Below are positions 37,132 to 48,228 of a DNA stretch of 64,000 bases, piece after piece. Numbering within the stretch: the first letter of the stretch is position 1; each line of letters opens with the position of its first letter. This DNA is from Legionella santicrucis (GTDB taxonomy: Bacteria > Pseudomonadota > Gammaproteobacteria > Legionellales > Legionellaceae): positions 306,104-370,103 of the forward strand of contig NZ_LNYU01000085.1 in NCBI RefSeq assembly GCF_001468135.1, written 5' to 3'. Made by a program: the position numbers and the translations under genes. The notes below the pieces were generated by a model, which saw only the letters and a list, made by a program, of their open reading frames with translations, was not told where the DNA came from and did no database searches.

Positions 37132-38401
37132 GCGAATTCAAGCAATCCGTGGTATGAATGATGTACTGCCTGATGCAACTGTTTTATGGCGTGTTTTAGA
37201 ACAAGTGTTTATTCAGGTTCTTGCTCGTTATGGTTATCAAGAAATACGTTTTCCACTTGTTGAAAGTACGCAATTATTTAAACGTACTATTGGTGAGGTC
37301 ACGGATATTGTTGAAAAAGAAATGTACACTTTCAACGATCTAAATGGCGATAGCATTACCCTTAGGCCAGAAGGAACTGCAGGTTGTGTCCGTGCATGTC
37401 TTGAGCACGGTCTTTTGCATAATCAACAACAAAAATTGTGGTATATGGGGCCTATGTTTCGTCATGAACGACCCCAGAAAGGCAGATATAGACAGTTTAA
37501 TCAACTTGGTGTTGAAGCATTTGGAATGTCAGGGGCAATGATCGAATTGGAGTTGATCTCTATTTGCCGTAAGTTTTGGGAGCAGTTAGGTTTTGATGAT
37601 TTAGTTCGATTGCAGGTGAATACTTTAGGTGAATTATCCGAGAGACATCACTATAAGAAAGTTTTGGTAGAATATTTGTCGGATCATAAAAACCAATTGG
37701 ATGAAGACAGTAAACGAAGATTAGATCGAAATCCATTGCGGATTTTGGACAGTAAAAACCCTGAGATGCAGCCTTTATTAGCTAATGCGCCAAAATTAAT
37801 TGATGTCTTGGGAGAAAATAGCTGTGCACATTTTCAGTCTTTTTGTGATGGCTTAGATGCATTAAAAATTTCTTATGAAGTAAATCCAGTTTTAGTTCGT
37901 GGACTTGATTATTATGGGCATACAGTCTTCGAATGGGTTACAGATAAATTAGGTAGCCAAGCAACTGTTTGTGCTGGAGGTCGTTACGATATACTTGTAG
38001 AACAATTAGGTGGTAATCCAACGCCCGCAGCTGGTTTTGCATTAGGTATAGAAAGAATTTATTTGCTTATGGAAACTTTAAATCTATTAAAGCAAGAAGA
38101 GAAAAAAAATACTTTATATATTATTGCTACAAATGATCATGCTGTGATTCGTGGACTTAAGATTGCTGAATCAATTCGTAATGTATATCCTAACGTTGAC
38201 GTATTGGTAAATACTGCAGGGGGAAGCTTTAAAAGCCAATTTAAAAAAGCAGATAAAAGTGGTGCTCGCTTGGCTTTGATTTTGGGTGAAGATGAAATGA
38301 TCCAAGAACAAATTGGCATTAAAAATTTACGCAATGGAACAGATCAAATTACAGTAAATCAAAATATGCTTCATCAAGCTTTAAAAGATTATTTAGAATG
38401 A
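37124..38401 (+). CDS. hisS: Histidyl-tRNA synthetase
   Basis: 425 residues; class II synthetase charging tRNA-His. Motif 2 '[19 protein letters not shown]', '[19 protein letters not shown]' (motif 2 Arg loop), HisRS-specific '[17 protein letters not shown]' (histidine A), and motif 3 '[14 protein letters not shown]'. The C-terminal anticodon domain is present. Begins inside the rodZ end; yfgM follows at once. Confidence 0.97.
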   Translation: MTERIQAIRGMNDVLPDATVLWRVLEQVFIQVLARYGYQEIRFPLVESTQLFKRTIGEVTDIVEKEMYTFNDLNGDSITLRPEGTAGCVRACLEHGLLHNQQQKLWYMGPMFRHERPQKGRYRQFNQLGVEAFGMSGAMIELELISICRKFWEQLGFDDLVRLQVNTLGELSERHHYKKVLVEYLSDHKNQLDEDSKRRLDRNPLRILDSKNPEMQPLLANAPKLIDVLGENSCAHFQSFCDGLDALKISYEVNPVLVRGLDYYGHTVFEWVTDKLGSQATVCAGGRYDILVEQLGGNPTPAAGFALGIERIYLLMETLNLLKQEEKKNTLYIIATNDHAVIRGLKIAESIRNVYPNVDVLVNTAGGSFKSQFKKADKSGARLALILGEDEMIQEQIGIKNLRNGTDQITVNQNMLHQALKDYLE

Positions 38402-38416
38402 GTGTGGGAGAGTGCT

Positions 38417-39091
38417 ATGTCAGTGTATATGACTGAAGAGGAACAATTAGAATCAATAAAAAAATGGTGGAAGCGATATGGTAATCTGATTACTATTGTA
38501 GTATCGCTAATACTCTTTGGTGTTGCTGGATATCGGTATTTGCATTGGCATCAAGATAAATTGATCCAACAAGCTTCAGTTGCATATGAGCATATGATGG
38601 TAGCTCTTTCAAATCATAATATTAAAGCGGTAAGATCTTATGCTAATGAATTAATCCATGAACATAGTGGCTCGGTTTACGCAGATGTCGCTCATATGAC
38701 TCTCGCCAAGATTTATGTATCCAAAAATAAATTAGACAAGGCTACAGAGGAATTACAAAGCGTTGCTTCTACTAGTCAAATGCTTGCATTAAAACAAATA
38801 GCAAAAATTCGTATAGCACGTATCTATGCAGCAGAAAAATCTTATACCAATGCATTAAAAGAACTTAGCAGCATTGATGATAATACCTATTTACCAGTAA
38901 TTAATGAATTGAAGGGTGATATTTATGGGGCAACAGGTCAATATCAAGAAGCCATGAACTCTTATAAACTCGCTTTAGATGAAGTAAAAACAAATGGAAT
39001 GGGTAATCTGTTTTTGGAAATGAAAACAAATCAGATAGCAAGTAAGTCGCATTCAATGATTTCAGGAGATAAAAAAGTACAGTCTGCATAG
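38417..39091 (+). CDS. yfgM: SecYEG-associated TPR protein YfgM
   Basis: 224 residues from ATG 38417, preceded by GGGAGAG (the GTG at 38402 lacks a site). 'MTEEEQLESIKKWWKRYGN' then one membrane helix (about 24-42) and periplasmic TPR repeats ('YADVAHMTLAKIYVSKNKLD', 'GDIYGATGQYQEAMNSYKLA'). Anchored chaperone-like partner of the translocon. Sits between hisS and bamB, as in other gammaproteobacteria. Confidence 0.9.
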   Translation: MSVYMTEEEQLESIKKWWKRYGNLITIVVSLILFGVAGYRYLHWHQDKLIQQASVAYEHMMVALSNHNIKAVRSYANELIHEHSGSVYADVAHMTLAKIYVSKNKLDKATEELQSVASTSQMLALKQIAKIRIARIYAAEKSYTNALKELSSIDDNTYLPVINELKGDIYGATGQYQEAMNSYKLALDEVKTNGMGNLFLEMKTNQIASKSHSMISGDKKVQSA

Positions 39092-39393
39092 TTGAGCCAT
39101 TGAAAATGGAATATCAGAAATTCTGTATTATTTTGCTAATTCGTAATTTGATGGGAAGAGGTATCCTAAAATTTCTTTGATTCCCTGACTTAACTTCGTC
39201 CTGGTTACAAGATTAAAAACTTGGAGAAAATCAGATTTGAGAGTTTGAGAGCAGGTTGGATGAAAATAATATTAAAAAGATATTTTCATCCAAATATACT
39301 AATATGGCTTTTTGGTGAATTATTAAAGATTTAGGCATAATTAAGCGATTGAATTTAATAAATTCGAGCAGTACAAATTGAGGTTTTATTTTC
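39092..39393. other. Intergenic region yfgM-bamB with perfect 13-bp hairpin
   Basis: 302 bases without a gene. Contains the perfect inverted repeat TTGGATGAAAATA / TATTTTCATCCAA (39256-39268, 39281-39293, 12-base loop), about 100 bases ahead of the bamB start. Could end the hisS-yfgM transcript or act in the bamB leader. In E. coli yfgM and bamB are close together, so the spacer here is unusual. Confidence 0.5.
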
Positions 39394-40545
39394 ATGAAAA
39401 TTAAATTTTTTATTTTATTTATCCTTATTTTGGCACAAGGGTGCTCCAAGCTTGATGATTATATGTTAGGTAAAGACAACACCCCAAAACCTAAAGAGCT
39501 TAAAGAAATTCAAGATAAAGTTAAAGTAAGCAAGACATGGACTGTTTCTGTGGGGAAAGTGTCCAAAAATAAAGAATACTTAAGACTTAAGCCAGTAGTT
39601 CAAGGCCGTACTATATACATTGCGGATGCTGGTGGAATTGTTCAGGCCGTGAACAAAAATAACGGTAAAATAAAATGGACTACACCCCTTAAACATGGTT
39701 TAGTGAGTGGTCCCACAATTGCAAATGGATATATTGCTGTAGGTACAAGTAACTCTTCAGTTGTTGTATTAGATCAGAATGGTAAAAAATTATGGCAGGC
39801 TAAGGTTTCCGGTGAAATTTTATCTCCACCTACTATTGTGCACCGGAAAGTAATCGTTAAAACAATTGATGGCAAGATATATTCATTCAATGCTGCAGAT
39901 GGTAAACAATTATGGACAGCAGAACATGGTTCACCCAGTTTAATTCTAAAGGCAAGCTCATCTCCAATAGTGATGGGAAATTTGCTGTTAATTGGTTTTT
40001 CTGATGGGAAATTAGATGCGCTTGATATAGATACGGGTCGTGTCATCTGGCAACGAAGTATCGTTTATGCTGCTGGATCAAGCGATGTTGAGCGTTTGGT
40101 AGATATAGATGCGGATCCAATAGTTGAAAATAATGTAGTTTATTTAGCAACTTATCAAGGTTTTATTGGTGCGTTGTCACTTTCTGATGGACAATTTATT
40201 TGGAAAAAACCGGGTTCTGTTTACAAAAACATGGTTTTAAGTGGAAATACTTTATATGTTACTGATAGCCATGATGTAATATGGTCACTTGATAAACATA
40301 GCGGTCGAGTAAATTGGAAGCAAACTGCTTTAAAAGCAAGGATATTGACTGAGCCCACTTTAATTAATAATGATATTGTTGTAGGTGATAAAACGGGATA
40401 TCTTCATTTTCTAGACTCACAAACAGGTGAAGTACTGGCTCGCGCAAAAATTTCGGGAGGAATAAGTATTTCTCCAACTGTAATAGGAAGTAAGTTATAC
40501 GTATTAACGGACAATGGAATGCTTAATCAATTATCTGTGAGTTAA
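39394..40545 (+). CDS. bamB: Outer membrane assembly lipoprotein BamB
   Basis: 383 residues. Signal peptide with lipobox 'LAQGC' (Cys17). Eight-bladed propeller of PQQ-type repeats: '[20 protein letters not shown]', '[20 protein letters not shown]', '[20 protein letters not shown]', '[19 protein letters not shown]' and more. Partner of BamA in inserting beta-barrel proteins. der follows 2 bases after its stop. Confidence 0.94.
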   Translation: MKIKFFILFILILAQGCSKLDDYMLGKDNTPKPKELKEIQDKVKVSKTWTVSVGKVSKNKEYLRLKPVVQGRTIYIADAGGIVQAVNKNNGKIKWTTPLKHGLVSGPTIANGYIAVGTSNSSVVVLDQNGKKLWQAKVSGEILSPPTIVHRKVIVKTIDGKIYSFNAADGKQLWTAEHGSPSLILKASSSPIVMGNLLLIGFSDGKLDALDIDTGRVIWQRSIVYAAGSSDVERLVDIDADPIVENNVVYLATYQGFIGALSLSDGQFIWKKPGSVYKNMVLSGNTLYVTDSHDVIWSLDKHSGRVNWKQTALKARILTEPTLINNDIVVGDKTGYLHFLDSQTGEVLARAKISGGISISPTVIGSKLYVLTDNGMLNQLSVS

Positions 40546-40547
40546 AC

Positions 40548-41948
40548 ATGATCCCTGTGATTGCACTTGTTGGACGTCCTAATGTTGGTAAGTCTACTTT
40601 ATTTAATAAATTGACAAAAACACAAGATGCTCTTGTCGCTGATTATCCTGGCTTAACTCGGGACAGACAATATGGCCAAGCGCAACATGATGATAAGCAT
40701 TATATCGTTGTTGACACTGGCGGTATCGGTGTCGATGATATTGCTGTTGATGGTTTAATGTCAAAACAATCTGAAATAGCATTGAATGAAGCTGATATTG
40801 TATTGTTTTTAGTTGATGGACGGGCTGGTTTAACAGGTATTGATGAAAAAATCGCAAGCAATTTACGAAAATTAAATAAAAAGCTCTATCTTGTTGTTAA
40901 TAAAACAGAAGGTTTGGATGATGACATTGCGTGTGCCGATTTTCAATCTTTAGGTATTACGAGCGTACACTCCATTTCTTCATCTCATGGTAGTGGTATA
41001 CGATCATTATTGGATGATATTTTATCGCCGTTTATCTCACAATGTGATGAGGTTGAAGAGGAGCATGCGATTAAAATTGCCTTTGCTGGTCGCCCTAATG
41101 TTGGAAAATCAACTTTGATTAATCGAATTTTAGGTGAGGAACGAGTCGTTGTTTATGATATGCCAGGAACTACCAGAGATAGTATTGCCATTCCTTTTGC
41201 CAGAGATAATCAAAAGTATGTTTTAATTGACACTGCCGGAGTACGAAGAAAATCTCGAATAGATGAAAAAATAGAGAAATTTTCAGTGATTAAAACACTA
41301 AAGGCAATTGAAGAGTCAAATGTATGTTTACAACTATTGGATGCTAATGAAGGAATTACCGATCAAGACATGAACTTGCTTGGTTTTATTATTGAATCAG
41401 GCAAAGCTTTAGTGATTGCTGTGAACAAATGGGATGGATTGGACGAAGAGCATAAGGAAAAAATAAAAAGCGATTTATCGAGAAGATTACACTTTGCGAA
41501 TTTTGCAAAAATCAGATTTATTTCAGCCTTACATGGTAGTGGGGTAGGGAATCTGTTTAAAGATATTAATGAAGCTTATACTTCTGCAATCCAATCTTTT
41601 TCTACACCAAAATTAACCCGCTTACTTCAAGACCTCAGTATAAAACATACTCCTCCATGTGTGAATGGGCGCAGGATTAAGTTGCGTTATGCCCATCTTG
41701 GTGGTCATAATCCACCAGTTATTGTCATTCATGGAAACCAATTGGCTGACTTGCCTGATAGCTATAAACGTTATCTTAATAATGAGTTTATTAGGCATCT
41801 TGGATTAGTTGGAACCCCTTTGAAACTTGAGTTTAAGGGGGGAATGAATCCCTTCGCTGATAAGAAAAATAAGCTATCACAACGACAAGTTAATAAAAAA
41901 AGAAGATTAATGAGTCATGTGAAAAAGAACGTCAAAAAAAAGAAATAG
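40548..41948 (+). CDS. der: GTPase Der (EngA), ribosome assembly
   Basis: 466 residues; two tandem GTPase domains and a C-terminal KH-like domain. First P-loop '[17 protein letters not shown]' with DTGG ('[11 protein letters not shown]') and NKTE; second '[18 protein letters not shown]' with '[12 protein letters not shown]' and 'NKWDGL'. Required for 50S subunit assembly. Very basic tail ('[17 protein letters not shown]'). Ends the core block; the accessory island starts afterwards. Confidence 0.97.
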   Translation: MIPVIALVGRPNVGKSTLFNKLTKTQDALVADYPGLTRDRQYGQAQHDDKHYIVVDTGGIGVDDIAVDGLMSKQSEIALNEADIVLFLVDGRAGLTGIDEKIASNLRKLNKKLYLVVNKTEGLDDDIACADFQSLGITSVHSISSSHGSGIRSLLDDILSPFISQCDEVEEEHAIKIAFAGRPNVGKSTLINRILGEERVVVYDMPGTTRDSIAIPFARDNQKYVLIDTAGVRRKSRIDEKIEKFSVIKTLKAIEESNVCLQLLDANEGITDQDMNLLGFIIESGKALVIAVNKWDGLDEEHKEKIKSDLSRRLHFANFAKIRFISALHGSGVGNLFKDINEAYTSAIQSFSTPKLTRLLQDLSIKHTPPCVNGRRIKLRYAHLGGHNPPVIVIHGNQLADLPDSYKRYLNNEFIRHLGLVGTPLKLEFKGGMNPFADKKNKLSQRQVNKKRRLMSHVKKNVKKKK

Positions 41949-41993
41949 GTTGCTTGGAAAAGAGCTATCTGTTTCAGTTCAATATCGATTTAG

Positions 41994-42042
41994 TTAGACT
42001 GGGTCATTCAGTAGCCTTGCTCAATAACTTAAACCAGTCTAA
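41994..42042. terminator. Inverted repeat between der and the export cassette
   Basis: TTAGACTGG / CCAGTCTAA (41994-42002, 42034-42042; 31-base loop) in the 215-base gap after der. Marks the boundary between the core block and the island. No T-run follows, so terminator function is uncertain. Confidence 0.35.
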
Positions 42043-42163
42043 TCTTTGAATTAGATAACAAATTTATTATTTATTAAATCTATAGAGCTTAAATAAAGTA
42101 GGGCATATGTTTTTTAGATAGCCGTAAATGAACTTAGTTTCATGCCTTCGGAAGGAGAAGCTT

Positions 42164-42613
42164 ATGGATAATCCAATCTCTGAAAACTTGGAATTATATA
42201 ATTTCATGAAAGAGTTAGATTTATTTAAAATGCTAAGTAAAAACGCCTTATGGCCTCTTGTGAACTTGGCAATACTTCGTCATTTCGAACCGAATGAATT
42301 AATTATCTCTGAAAATAGTGATCCGACTGGTATCTTTGTCGTTTATAAAGGCACAGTTCAAGTTTTCAAAACGTTACAGGATGGGAGTGAGTTCGTAATT
42401 ACTCAATTAGAACCTGGACAAATTATTGGAGAAATTTCTGTAATTGATAAATTAAAGACTACTGCCTCTGTGAAAGCATTAGAAAAGGTAGAGTGTATTT
42501 TTATTTCAGAATGGGATTTTACCACTCAAATACATGCCTATCCAGATATTGGCCTCCAACTTCTCCCTGTTCTGACTCATAGAATCCGCATTATGTATGA
42601 GAAAATAAAATGA
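42164..42613 (+). CDS. Stand-alone cyclic-nucleotide-binding domain protein
   Basis: 149 residues from ATG 42164 after AAGGAGAAG. The whole protein is a cNMP-binding/CAP effector beta-roll: 'RHFEPNELIISENSDPTGIF', 'VVYKGTVQVFKTLQDGSEFV', 'LEPGQIIGEISVIDKLKTTA' (phosphate-binding cassette G-E-x-S). No helix-turn-helix, so it is not a Crp-type regulator on its own. The cassette has no Arg for the cyclic phosphate ('IDKLKTTASV'), so ligand binding may be altered. It overlaps the adaptor gene by 4 bases, indicating a role in the exporter, perhaps as a sensor subunit. Confidence 0.8.
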   Translation: MDNPISENLELYNFMKELDLFKMLSKNALWPLVNLAILRHFEPNELIISENSDPTGIFVVYKGTVQVFKTLQDGSEFVITQLEPGQIIGEISVIDKLKTTASVKALEKVECIFISEWDFTTQIHAYPDIGLQLLPVLTHRIRIMYEKIK

Positions 42614-43887
42614 AAGAGTCAGATCTCTATCGTAAACAGGCAGTAGAATCATTTTATGAGCGCGAAGATTTCCAGCAAAGCATTCGAATTATTACACCAA
42701 AGTCATGGATTTATTTAATCATTTTTTTTATGTTGATCATAGCGGGTGTGCTATGGTTGATTTTTGGTCAAATCTCTACTTTAGTTGAGGGACAGGGGAT
42801 AATTTTTGCAAAAAATGCGGAAATTATTAATGTAATGTCACCTATTTCTGGTGGCTATGTAAAACAACTATGGGTTGACCCAGGAGTTAAAGTAAAAAAG
42901 GGGCAATTATTAGCTACTCTAGTGAATCCTAATATGAATAGCGAAGCTAAAGAGTTAAGCAATTATATAGAACAGCAGAAAATTAAATTGGCTGAGTTGA
43001 CAAAAACTGCAAAATCCGAAATCGATATTCGTTTAAAACAAATTCAAGATTCTATTAATCACGCGCAAACAATTAATGACAGTTTACAAGAAAAAAAGAA
43101 TCGTCTTGAAACTTTATTAAAAATTCAGGAAGCTGCTTTTAAAAAGGGAATTTTATCACGTTTGGAGTTAACGGATATACAAGTTGCTTACTATGATTCG
43201 AAAGAACAAATTACTAAAAATGAAAATACGCTTATCGAATTGAATCAAGACAAAAATGACTATATTGAGTCTTGGAATACAAAAATTCGTGATTTACAGG
43301 AAAAATTAGCACAATCACAGTTTAATTTAAAAAAACTTATGGAAAACATTAGGTTAACTGAAACTGTTTTGAGCCCAGAAGATGGCATTGTTTCGAATGA
43401 GTATGTAAAACCCGGTGATTTCTTAACTGAAAAGCAAACGCTCATTAATATCATTACTCACAATAAAGATTTGGAGGTTATTGCCTTTTTCAATGCGGAT
43501 GTTGGCAAAAAAATTGTTATTGGCATGCAATCTAAAGTTTTTCCTAAACATGTCAACGTACTTGAGTATGGCGGGATAGTTGGTAAAGTAACTTTTGTGA
43601 GCGAGTTACCTATAAGTCCCGAAGGTCTTGAAAGTATTTTAGAAAACCAAAAAATGGCCGATGTATTTGAACAAAATGGCCCTGTTTTTAAAGTAAAAAT
43701 AGAGCTAAACCATGCGCCGGATACTCCAACAGGCTATCGCTGGACTACCTCATCTGGCCCCAAAGAAAAGCTCTCAATTGGTACTGTTACGAAGGTGGAG
43801 ATTGTCGTTAAAAAAGAGCATCCTCTTTCTATAATTTTGCCAATTTTAAAATCGGCAAAAAACTGGGTAATGAATAAAAATGATTAA
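42610..43887 (+). CDS. NHLM-type HlyD periplasmic adaptor
   Basis: 425 residues; membrane-fusion protein of the NHLM bacteriocin export family. One membrane helix (about 34-55), a lipoyl/barrel half 'ISTLVEGQGIIFAKNAEIIN' and 'MSPISGGYVKQLWVDPGVKV', a long coiled coil (about 120-245), and the second lipoyl half 'LSPEDGIVSNEYVKPGDFL'. It carries exported peptide across the periplasm with the two ABC proteins. Coupled by overlap on both sides (4 bases to the CNB gene, 8 bases to the ABC exporter). Confidence 0.88.
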   Translation: MKESDLYRKQAVESFYEREDFQQSIRIITPKSWIYLIIFFMLIIAGVLWLIFGQISTLVEGQGIIFAKNAEIINVMSPISGGYVKQLWVDPGVKVKKGQLLATLVNPNMNSEAKELSNYIEQQKIKLAELTKTAKSEIDIRLKQIQDSINHAQTINDSLQEKKNRLETLLKIQEAAFKKGILSRLELTDIQVAYYDSKEQITKNENTLIELNQDKNDYIESWNTKIRDLQEKLAQSQFNLKKLMENIRLTETVLSPEDGIVSNEYVKPGDFLTEKQTLINIITHNKDLEVIAFFNADVGKKIVIGMQSKVFPKHVNVLEYGGIVGKVTFVSELPISPEGLESILENQKMADVFEQNGPVFKVKIELNHAPDTPTGYRWTTSSGPKEKLSIGTVTKVEIVVKKEHPLSIILPILKSAKNWVMNKND

Positions 43888-46060
43888 ATTTGATCTTGAT
43901 CCTGGTTTATTAAATACACCACATAAGCGAGTTAAAACACCTACTATTCTCCAAATGGATGCCATGGAATGTGGGGCCGTTTGTCTTGCAATCATTCTTT
44001 CCTACTATGGTCTTTATATTTCTGCTGAGGAAATGCGAGAAGCTTGTGGGGTGACCCGAGATGGTTCAAAAGCAATTAATATTATCAAAGCTGCTAGAAA
44101 TTTAGGCATGAATGCAGAAGGTAAACGTATTCAGGAAATAGATACCCTTCGTTATATGCAAACTCCATTCATCATTTTCTGGAAATTTGAGCACTTTATG
44201 GTAATCGAAGGGATTGTAAAGAATAAAGTATATATTAATGATCCTGCTACAGGGCCTAGGATTATCTCTATTGAAGAGTTTGATAAAGGTTTTACCGGTG
44301 TTATTTTGCGTATTACACCAAGTAAAGAGTTTAAAGCTGGGGGCAAAAAAGAAAAAACGGTTCTTGATTTATTGCGTGAGCATTTAAAGGGAGACTCAAC
44401 AGAAATTATTTATATCATTCTGGTCTCAGCACTTCTATCAATTCCGCAAGCTTCTTTGGCTTTATTCATCGAATTTTTTGTTGATAATATTATTATTAAA
44501 CATCAGAAGCAATGGATGCCTGGTTTTATTATAGGCATGACGATTACCTTAATTATTACGATAATACTTCTGGGGATTCAGCAATATTATGTAGTACGAT
44601 ACAAATTAAAATTTTCAATCAAAAGAATCCCCGAATTTTTCAATAAACTTCTGCACTTACCTATGAACTATTACCTGCAAAGAGCCACTGGTGATATTGC
44701 AAATAGGGTGCATATTTTTGATGAAATAGCAGCGAGCACCACTGATTTTTTATCTGAGTCAATCATTGGCGTTTTAAGCATATTAATTTATTCAGCTCTT
44801 ATTCTATTAATTAATCAAACCATTGGACTGATTACGATTTTCATTACCATATTAAATTTTTTAGCAATTATTCTTACTAAGAGAAAAATAATTGATCTTG
44901 GGCGTCGTTACTCACAGGATCATGCAAAGATATATGGTATTGAATATAGTGGTGTACAAATGATTGAGACATTAAAATTTATGAATGGAGAAAATCGTTT
45001 TTTTTCTCGTTGGTTAAGTTATAAATCTAAACTAATTGACTCAGAACAAAAAATTGATTTTTATACGGCACTTATTTCATTACTCCCTAGCGCTCTTTAT
45101 TTCTTTAATCTGGTTTTTCTGGTTATCTTCGGCCTTCATTTTATTATACAAGGAACAATGACTGTAGGAGGTTTAATTGCAATTTATACCTTATTGCTTC
45201 TTTTTTCTGGCCCAGTCATAGAAATTGTTGATAATTTTTTGAAAATTAATGAGCTTAAAGCAGATTTAATTCGAGTTAATGATGTTTTATTGGCACAAAA
45301 AAATGATGGGACAATGGAGGTGAGTGATATAAAATCGAAGAACTTGGTTGATATAAAAGATCTATATTTTGGTTATTCAAAACTAGAAGCACCTATCTTG
45401 TCAGAAATTAATATCCATTTGAAAAAGGGAGGTACAGTTGCGATTACAGGGCTTTCAGGCGGTGGAAAATCTTCGCTCCTCAATTTGATTTGCGGACTTT
45501 TTGAGCCTTGGTCAGGTCAAATTTATCTCAAAGGAAAAAGCATAAAAAATTATACTCCCAAAGAATTGTTTAAGATTATTTCTTATGTTGACCAACATGT
45601 TTTTCTATTTGAAGGGACTATTCGAGATAACCTTACTATGTGGGATAGAAGTATTGATGAGGAAACCATCATTGAGGCTCTAGAAGCCGCCTGTATTTAT
45701 GATTTAGTTAAATTGAAAGGAGGTCTTGACTATCCCATTCAGGAAGGGGGAAGCAATATAAGTCTTGGACAGGCACAAAGGATTGAATTAGCACGGGCTT
45801 TGTTAAAGAAACCCGAATTGATTCTTCTTGATGAAGCAACCTCAGCTCTCGATTCTCTAAGTGAAGCAAAAATCTATGAAAATTTGCGTAAAATGAATTG
45901 CAGTTTTCTTATTGTTACTCATCGTTTGAGCGCTATAAAATATTGTGATGAAATTATTGTTATTGAAGATGGAGGAGTTATTGAAAGGGGAGATCATGAG
46001 CAATTAATGAAGCTCAATGGACGATATAAGGGGTTTATCGAAAGGGATTACTTATTATGA
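43880..46060 (+). CDS. C39-peptidase ABC exporter, NHLM type (peptide-processing)
   Basis: 726 residues, three parts. C39 peptidase at 1-140: 'ILQMDAMECGAVCLA' with Gln25 and nucleophile Cys31, His105 in 'FEHFMVIEG' and Asp121 in 'NDPATGP'. It cleaves leaders behind Gly-Gly. ABC membrane domain at about 160-450. ATPase at 480-726 with Walker A 'GLSGGGKSSLLN', Walker B 'LILLDEATSALD' and a signature reading 'ISLGQAQ' instead of LSGGQ. The intact catalytic triad implies a double-glycine substrate, which the small genes at 54.6 and 56.3 kb would provide. Overlaps both neighbours (8 and 4 bases). Confidence 0.9.
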   Translation: MIKFDLDPGLLNTPHKRVKTPTILQMDAMECGAVCLAIILSYYGLYISAEEMREACGVTRDGSKAINIIKAARNLGMNAEGKRIQEIDTLRYMQTPFIIFWKFEHFMVIEGIVKNKVYINDPATGPRIISIEEFDKGFTGVILRITPSKEFKAGGKKEKTVLDLLREHLKGDSTEIIYIILVSALLSIPQASLALFIEFFVDNIIIKHQKQWMPGFIIGMTITLIITIILLGIQQYYVVRYKLKFSIKRIPEFFNKLLHLPMNYYLQRATGDIANRVHIFDEIAASTTDFLSESIIGVLSILIYSALILLINQTIGLITIFITILNFLAIILTKRKIIDLGRRYSQDHAKIYGIEYSGVQMIETLKFMNGENRFFSRWLSYKSKLIDSEQKIDFYTALISLLPSALYFFNLVFLVIFGLHFIIQGTMTVGGLIAIYTLLLLFSGPVIEIVDNFLKINELKADLIRVNDVLLAQKNDGTMEVSDIKSKNLVDIKDLYFGYSKLEAPILSEINIHLKKGGTVAITGLSGGGKSSLLNLICGLFEPWSGQIYLKGKSIKNYTPKELFKIISYVDQHVFLFEGTIRDNLTMWDRSIDEETIIEALEAACIYDLVKLKGGLDYPIQEGGSNISLGQAQRIELARALLKKPELILLDEATSALDSLSEAKIYENLRKMNCSFLIVTHRLSAIKYCDEIIVIEDGGVIERGDHEQLMKLNGRYKGFIERDYLL

Positions 46061-48228
46061 ATGATTCAGAACTTGAAGATATTGCTCCGGGATTATTGAA
46101 AATCCAACAAGTATTGGGTCATAAAGACACCAAAACACATCCTATCTCAGATAATAAAAAATTATTAATTGATGCTTTATTACATTTAGCTGAGTTGATA
46201 GATGTTAGCCTTAAAATACCTAGTGGAGATCTTGGTGATGATCTCGATGATTTAATGGAAAAAATTTCAATTCACTCAGGTATTCGAATACACAAAATGA
46301 CACTTGAGGACAAATGGTGGACTTACGATCTTGGTATTTTTCTTGGATTTATGGACAATTCTCCATGTGTCTTAGTACCTAAAAAAAATGGCGGCTATCA
46401 ATGTTCTACTCCAACTGAGGTTGTTAACTTATCTCCAAATCAATTAAATAAAATAAACACCTATGGTTTTTCGTTGATTAAACCACTTCCTAAAACAGCA
46501 ACCAAACTCTTCGATATTCTTAAATTTTCATTCAGTACTCTAAAAAACGAATTGCAATCAATTTTGTATTTACAATTAGGATTAAGTCTTATTTTGATGA
46601 GCTTACCTATATTAATGAGTTATTTTTTTAACAATTTTAGTCAATTTATAGAGTCTGGACAGATAACACTTTTAGCAATTTTATTAATTATTAACACATT
46701 AATTTTCCTCCTACTATCAATCAATCAAACGGTTCTAATGTTAAATCTTCGTTTTAAAATACAAAGGCGGCTTGAACCAGCGATTTGGGATAGGCTTCTT
46801 AAATTGACACCAATCTTTTTTCGCCAACTGAATGCTGGCGATATTGCTTATCGTGCAGGGGTTGTATCAACCATTCAAGAAATGCTTACCCAATCAACAA
46901 TTTTATCTCTCTTTAGTGTGATCGTTGCTATTTTATCTTTTATTTTAATGTGTTATTACAATCTGATGCTTGCAGTTTTGGCTTTATTATGTGTTTTTGT
47001 AATTAGTTCTATAATTCTTTTTATTAGCCATCGCTTGCTTATTCATCAGCGTAAAGTCTACGAATATTTGACCAAGCTATCTGGTTTTGTGTTTCAAGTA
47101 ATTAGTGGCATTATGAAATTCAAAGCTTCAGCGAGTGAGTACCGAGCATTTAATATTTGGTCGGATTATTTCTCAAATCTTTTAATCGCGAGATACAAAG
47201 CAGATAAGATCAGGATTAGCATACATATTATTCATGGCTCTTTACTCCTGTTTATGACGCTTATTCTCTTCTGTATTTATTTTTATTTTAATAAACAGAT
47301 GCAAATTGGTACTTTTATTGCTTTTAATGCAGCGTTTTCGCAATTTTTTTCAGCTTTGCTTACGCTTACTACGTTTATTTCTTCAATTTTGATTATTGTA
47401 CCTCTTTTTGAACAATCACTGATTATTTTTGAAGCAAAAGTCGAACCACTGCAAATGGGGGGGAGTCATATAAAGCTGGAGGGAAGAATTCAAATCAAGA
47501 ATTTATCTTTTCGCTATGAGGACAATCAGCCATTAATTTATAAAAACATTAATTTATTAATTAATCCTGGTGAAGTTATTGGGATTACAGGAAATTCTGG
47601 ATGTGGTAAATCAACTTTGTTCCGAATTTTATTAGGCTTGGAAAAGCCTTTAGATGGCCAAATTTTTTATGACGATATCAATATGGATATGATTAATTTA
47701 GCAAATCTACGCCAACAAATCGGTGTTGTTACTCAAAAGTCAGTGCTTACACCGGGAACAATACTTGAAAATATTATTGGTAATGACAAACATCTCACTA
47801 GAAATGATGCGTGGAATATTGTTTATCACTTAGGTCTGGAACAAATGATCTCTGCGTTACCTATGGAAATGGATACTTTTATTAATGAAGGGATGCAATC
47901 CTTGTCAGGAGGAGAACAACAACGAATTGTTCTTGCACGTGCGTTGATAAAAAAGCCAAAAGTTTTATTTCTTGATGAAGCAACTAGTGCTCTTGATAAT
48001 CAAAATCAAACAAAAATTCAAGAGTATTTGGCAAAATTAAAAATCACACAGATCGTTATCGCTCATCGCCTCTCTACTTTAAAAAGTGCATCTCGAATTT
48101 TGGTGATCCATGAAGGACGGATTATACAAGAAGGAAATTTTGAGCAATTAATTCAAACTGAGGGATATTTTGCAGAGCTTGCCAAATTTCAATTTCCTGA
48201 TTTTGAGAATAAAACTCAAAAGACTTGA
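46057..48228 (+). CDS. NHLM-type second ABC exporter protein, without peptidase
   Basis: 723 residues. The N-terminal ~150 residues are unlike C39 ('HPISDNKKLLIDALLHLAE') and match no enzyme I can name. ABC membrane domain at about 165-445, then ATPase with Walker A 'GNSGCGKSTLFR', signature 'LSGGEQQR' and Walker B 'VLFLDEATSALDN' intact. In NHLM systems this protein pairs with the C39 exporter, probably as a heterodimer. Here the partner has the degenerate signature and this one the intact one, as in asymmetric ABC pairs. Starts 4 bases inside the preceding stop. Confidence 0.87.
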   Translation: MNDSELEDIAPGLLKIQQVLGHKDTKTHPISDNKKLLIDALLHLAELIDVSLKIPSGDLGDDLDDLMEKISIHSGIRIHKMTLEDKWWTYDLGIFLGFMDNSPCVLVPKKNGGYQCSTPTEVVNLSPNQLNKINTYGFSLIKPLPKTATKLFDILKFSFSTLKNELQSILYLQLGLSLILMSLPILMSYFFNNFSQFIESGQITLLAILLIINTLIFLLLSINQTVLMLNLRFKIQRRLEPAIWDRLLKLTPIFFRQLNAGDIAYRAGVVSTIQEMLTQSTILSLFSVIVAILSFILMCYYNLMLAVLALLCVFVISSIILFISHRLLIHQRKVYEYLTKLSGFVFQVISGIMKFKASASEYRAFNIWSDYFSNLLIARYKADKIRISIHIIHGSLLLFMTLILFCIYFYFNKQMQIGTFIAFNAAFSQFFSALLTLTTFISSILIIVPLFEQSLIIFEAKVEPLQMGGSHIKLEGRIQIKNLSFRYEDNQPLIYKNINLLINPGEVIGITGNSGCGKSTLFRILLGLEKPLDGQIFYDDINMDMINLANLRQQIGVVTQKSVLTPGTILENIIGNDKHLTRNDAWNIVYHLGLEQMISALPMEMDTFINEGMQSLSGGEQQRIVLARALIKKPKVLFLDEATSALDNQNQTKIQEYLAKLKITQIVIAHRLSTLKSASRILVIHEGRIIQEGNFEQLIQTEGYFAELAKFQFPDFENKTQKT

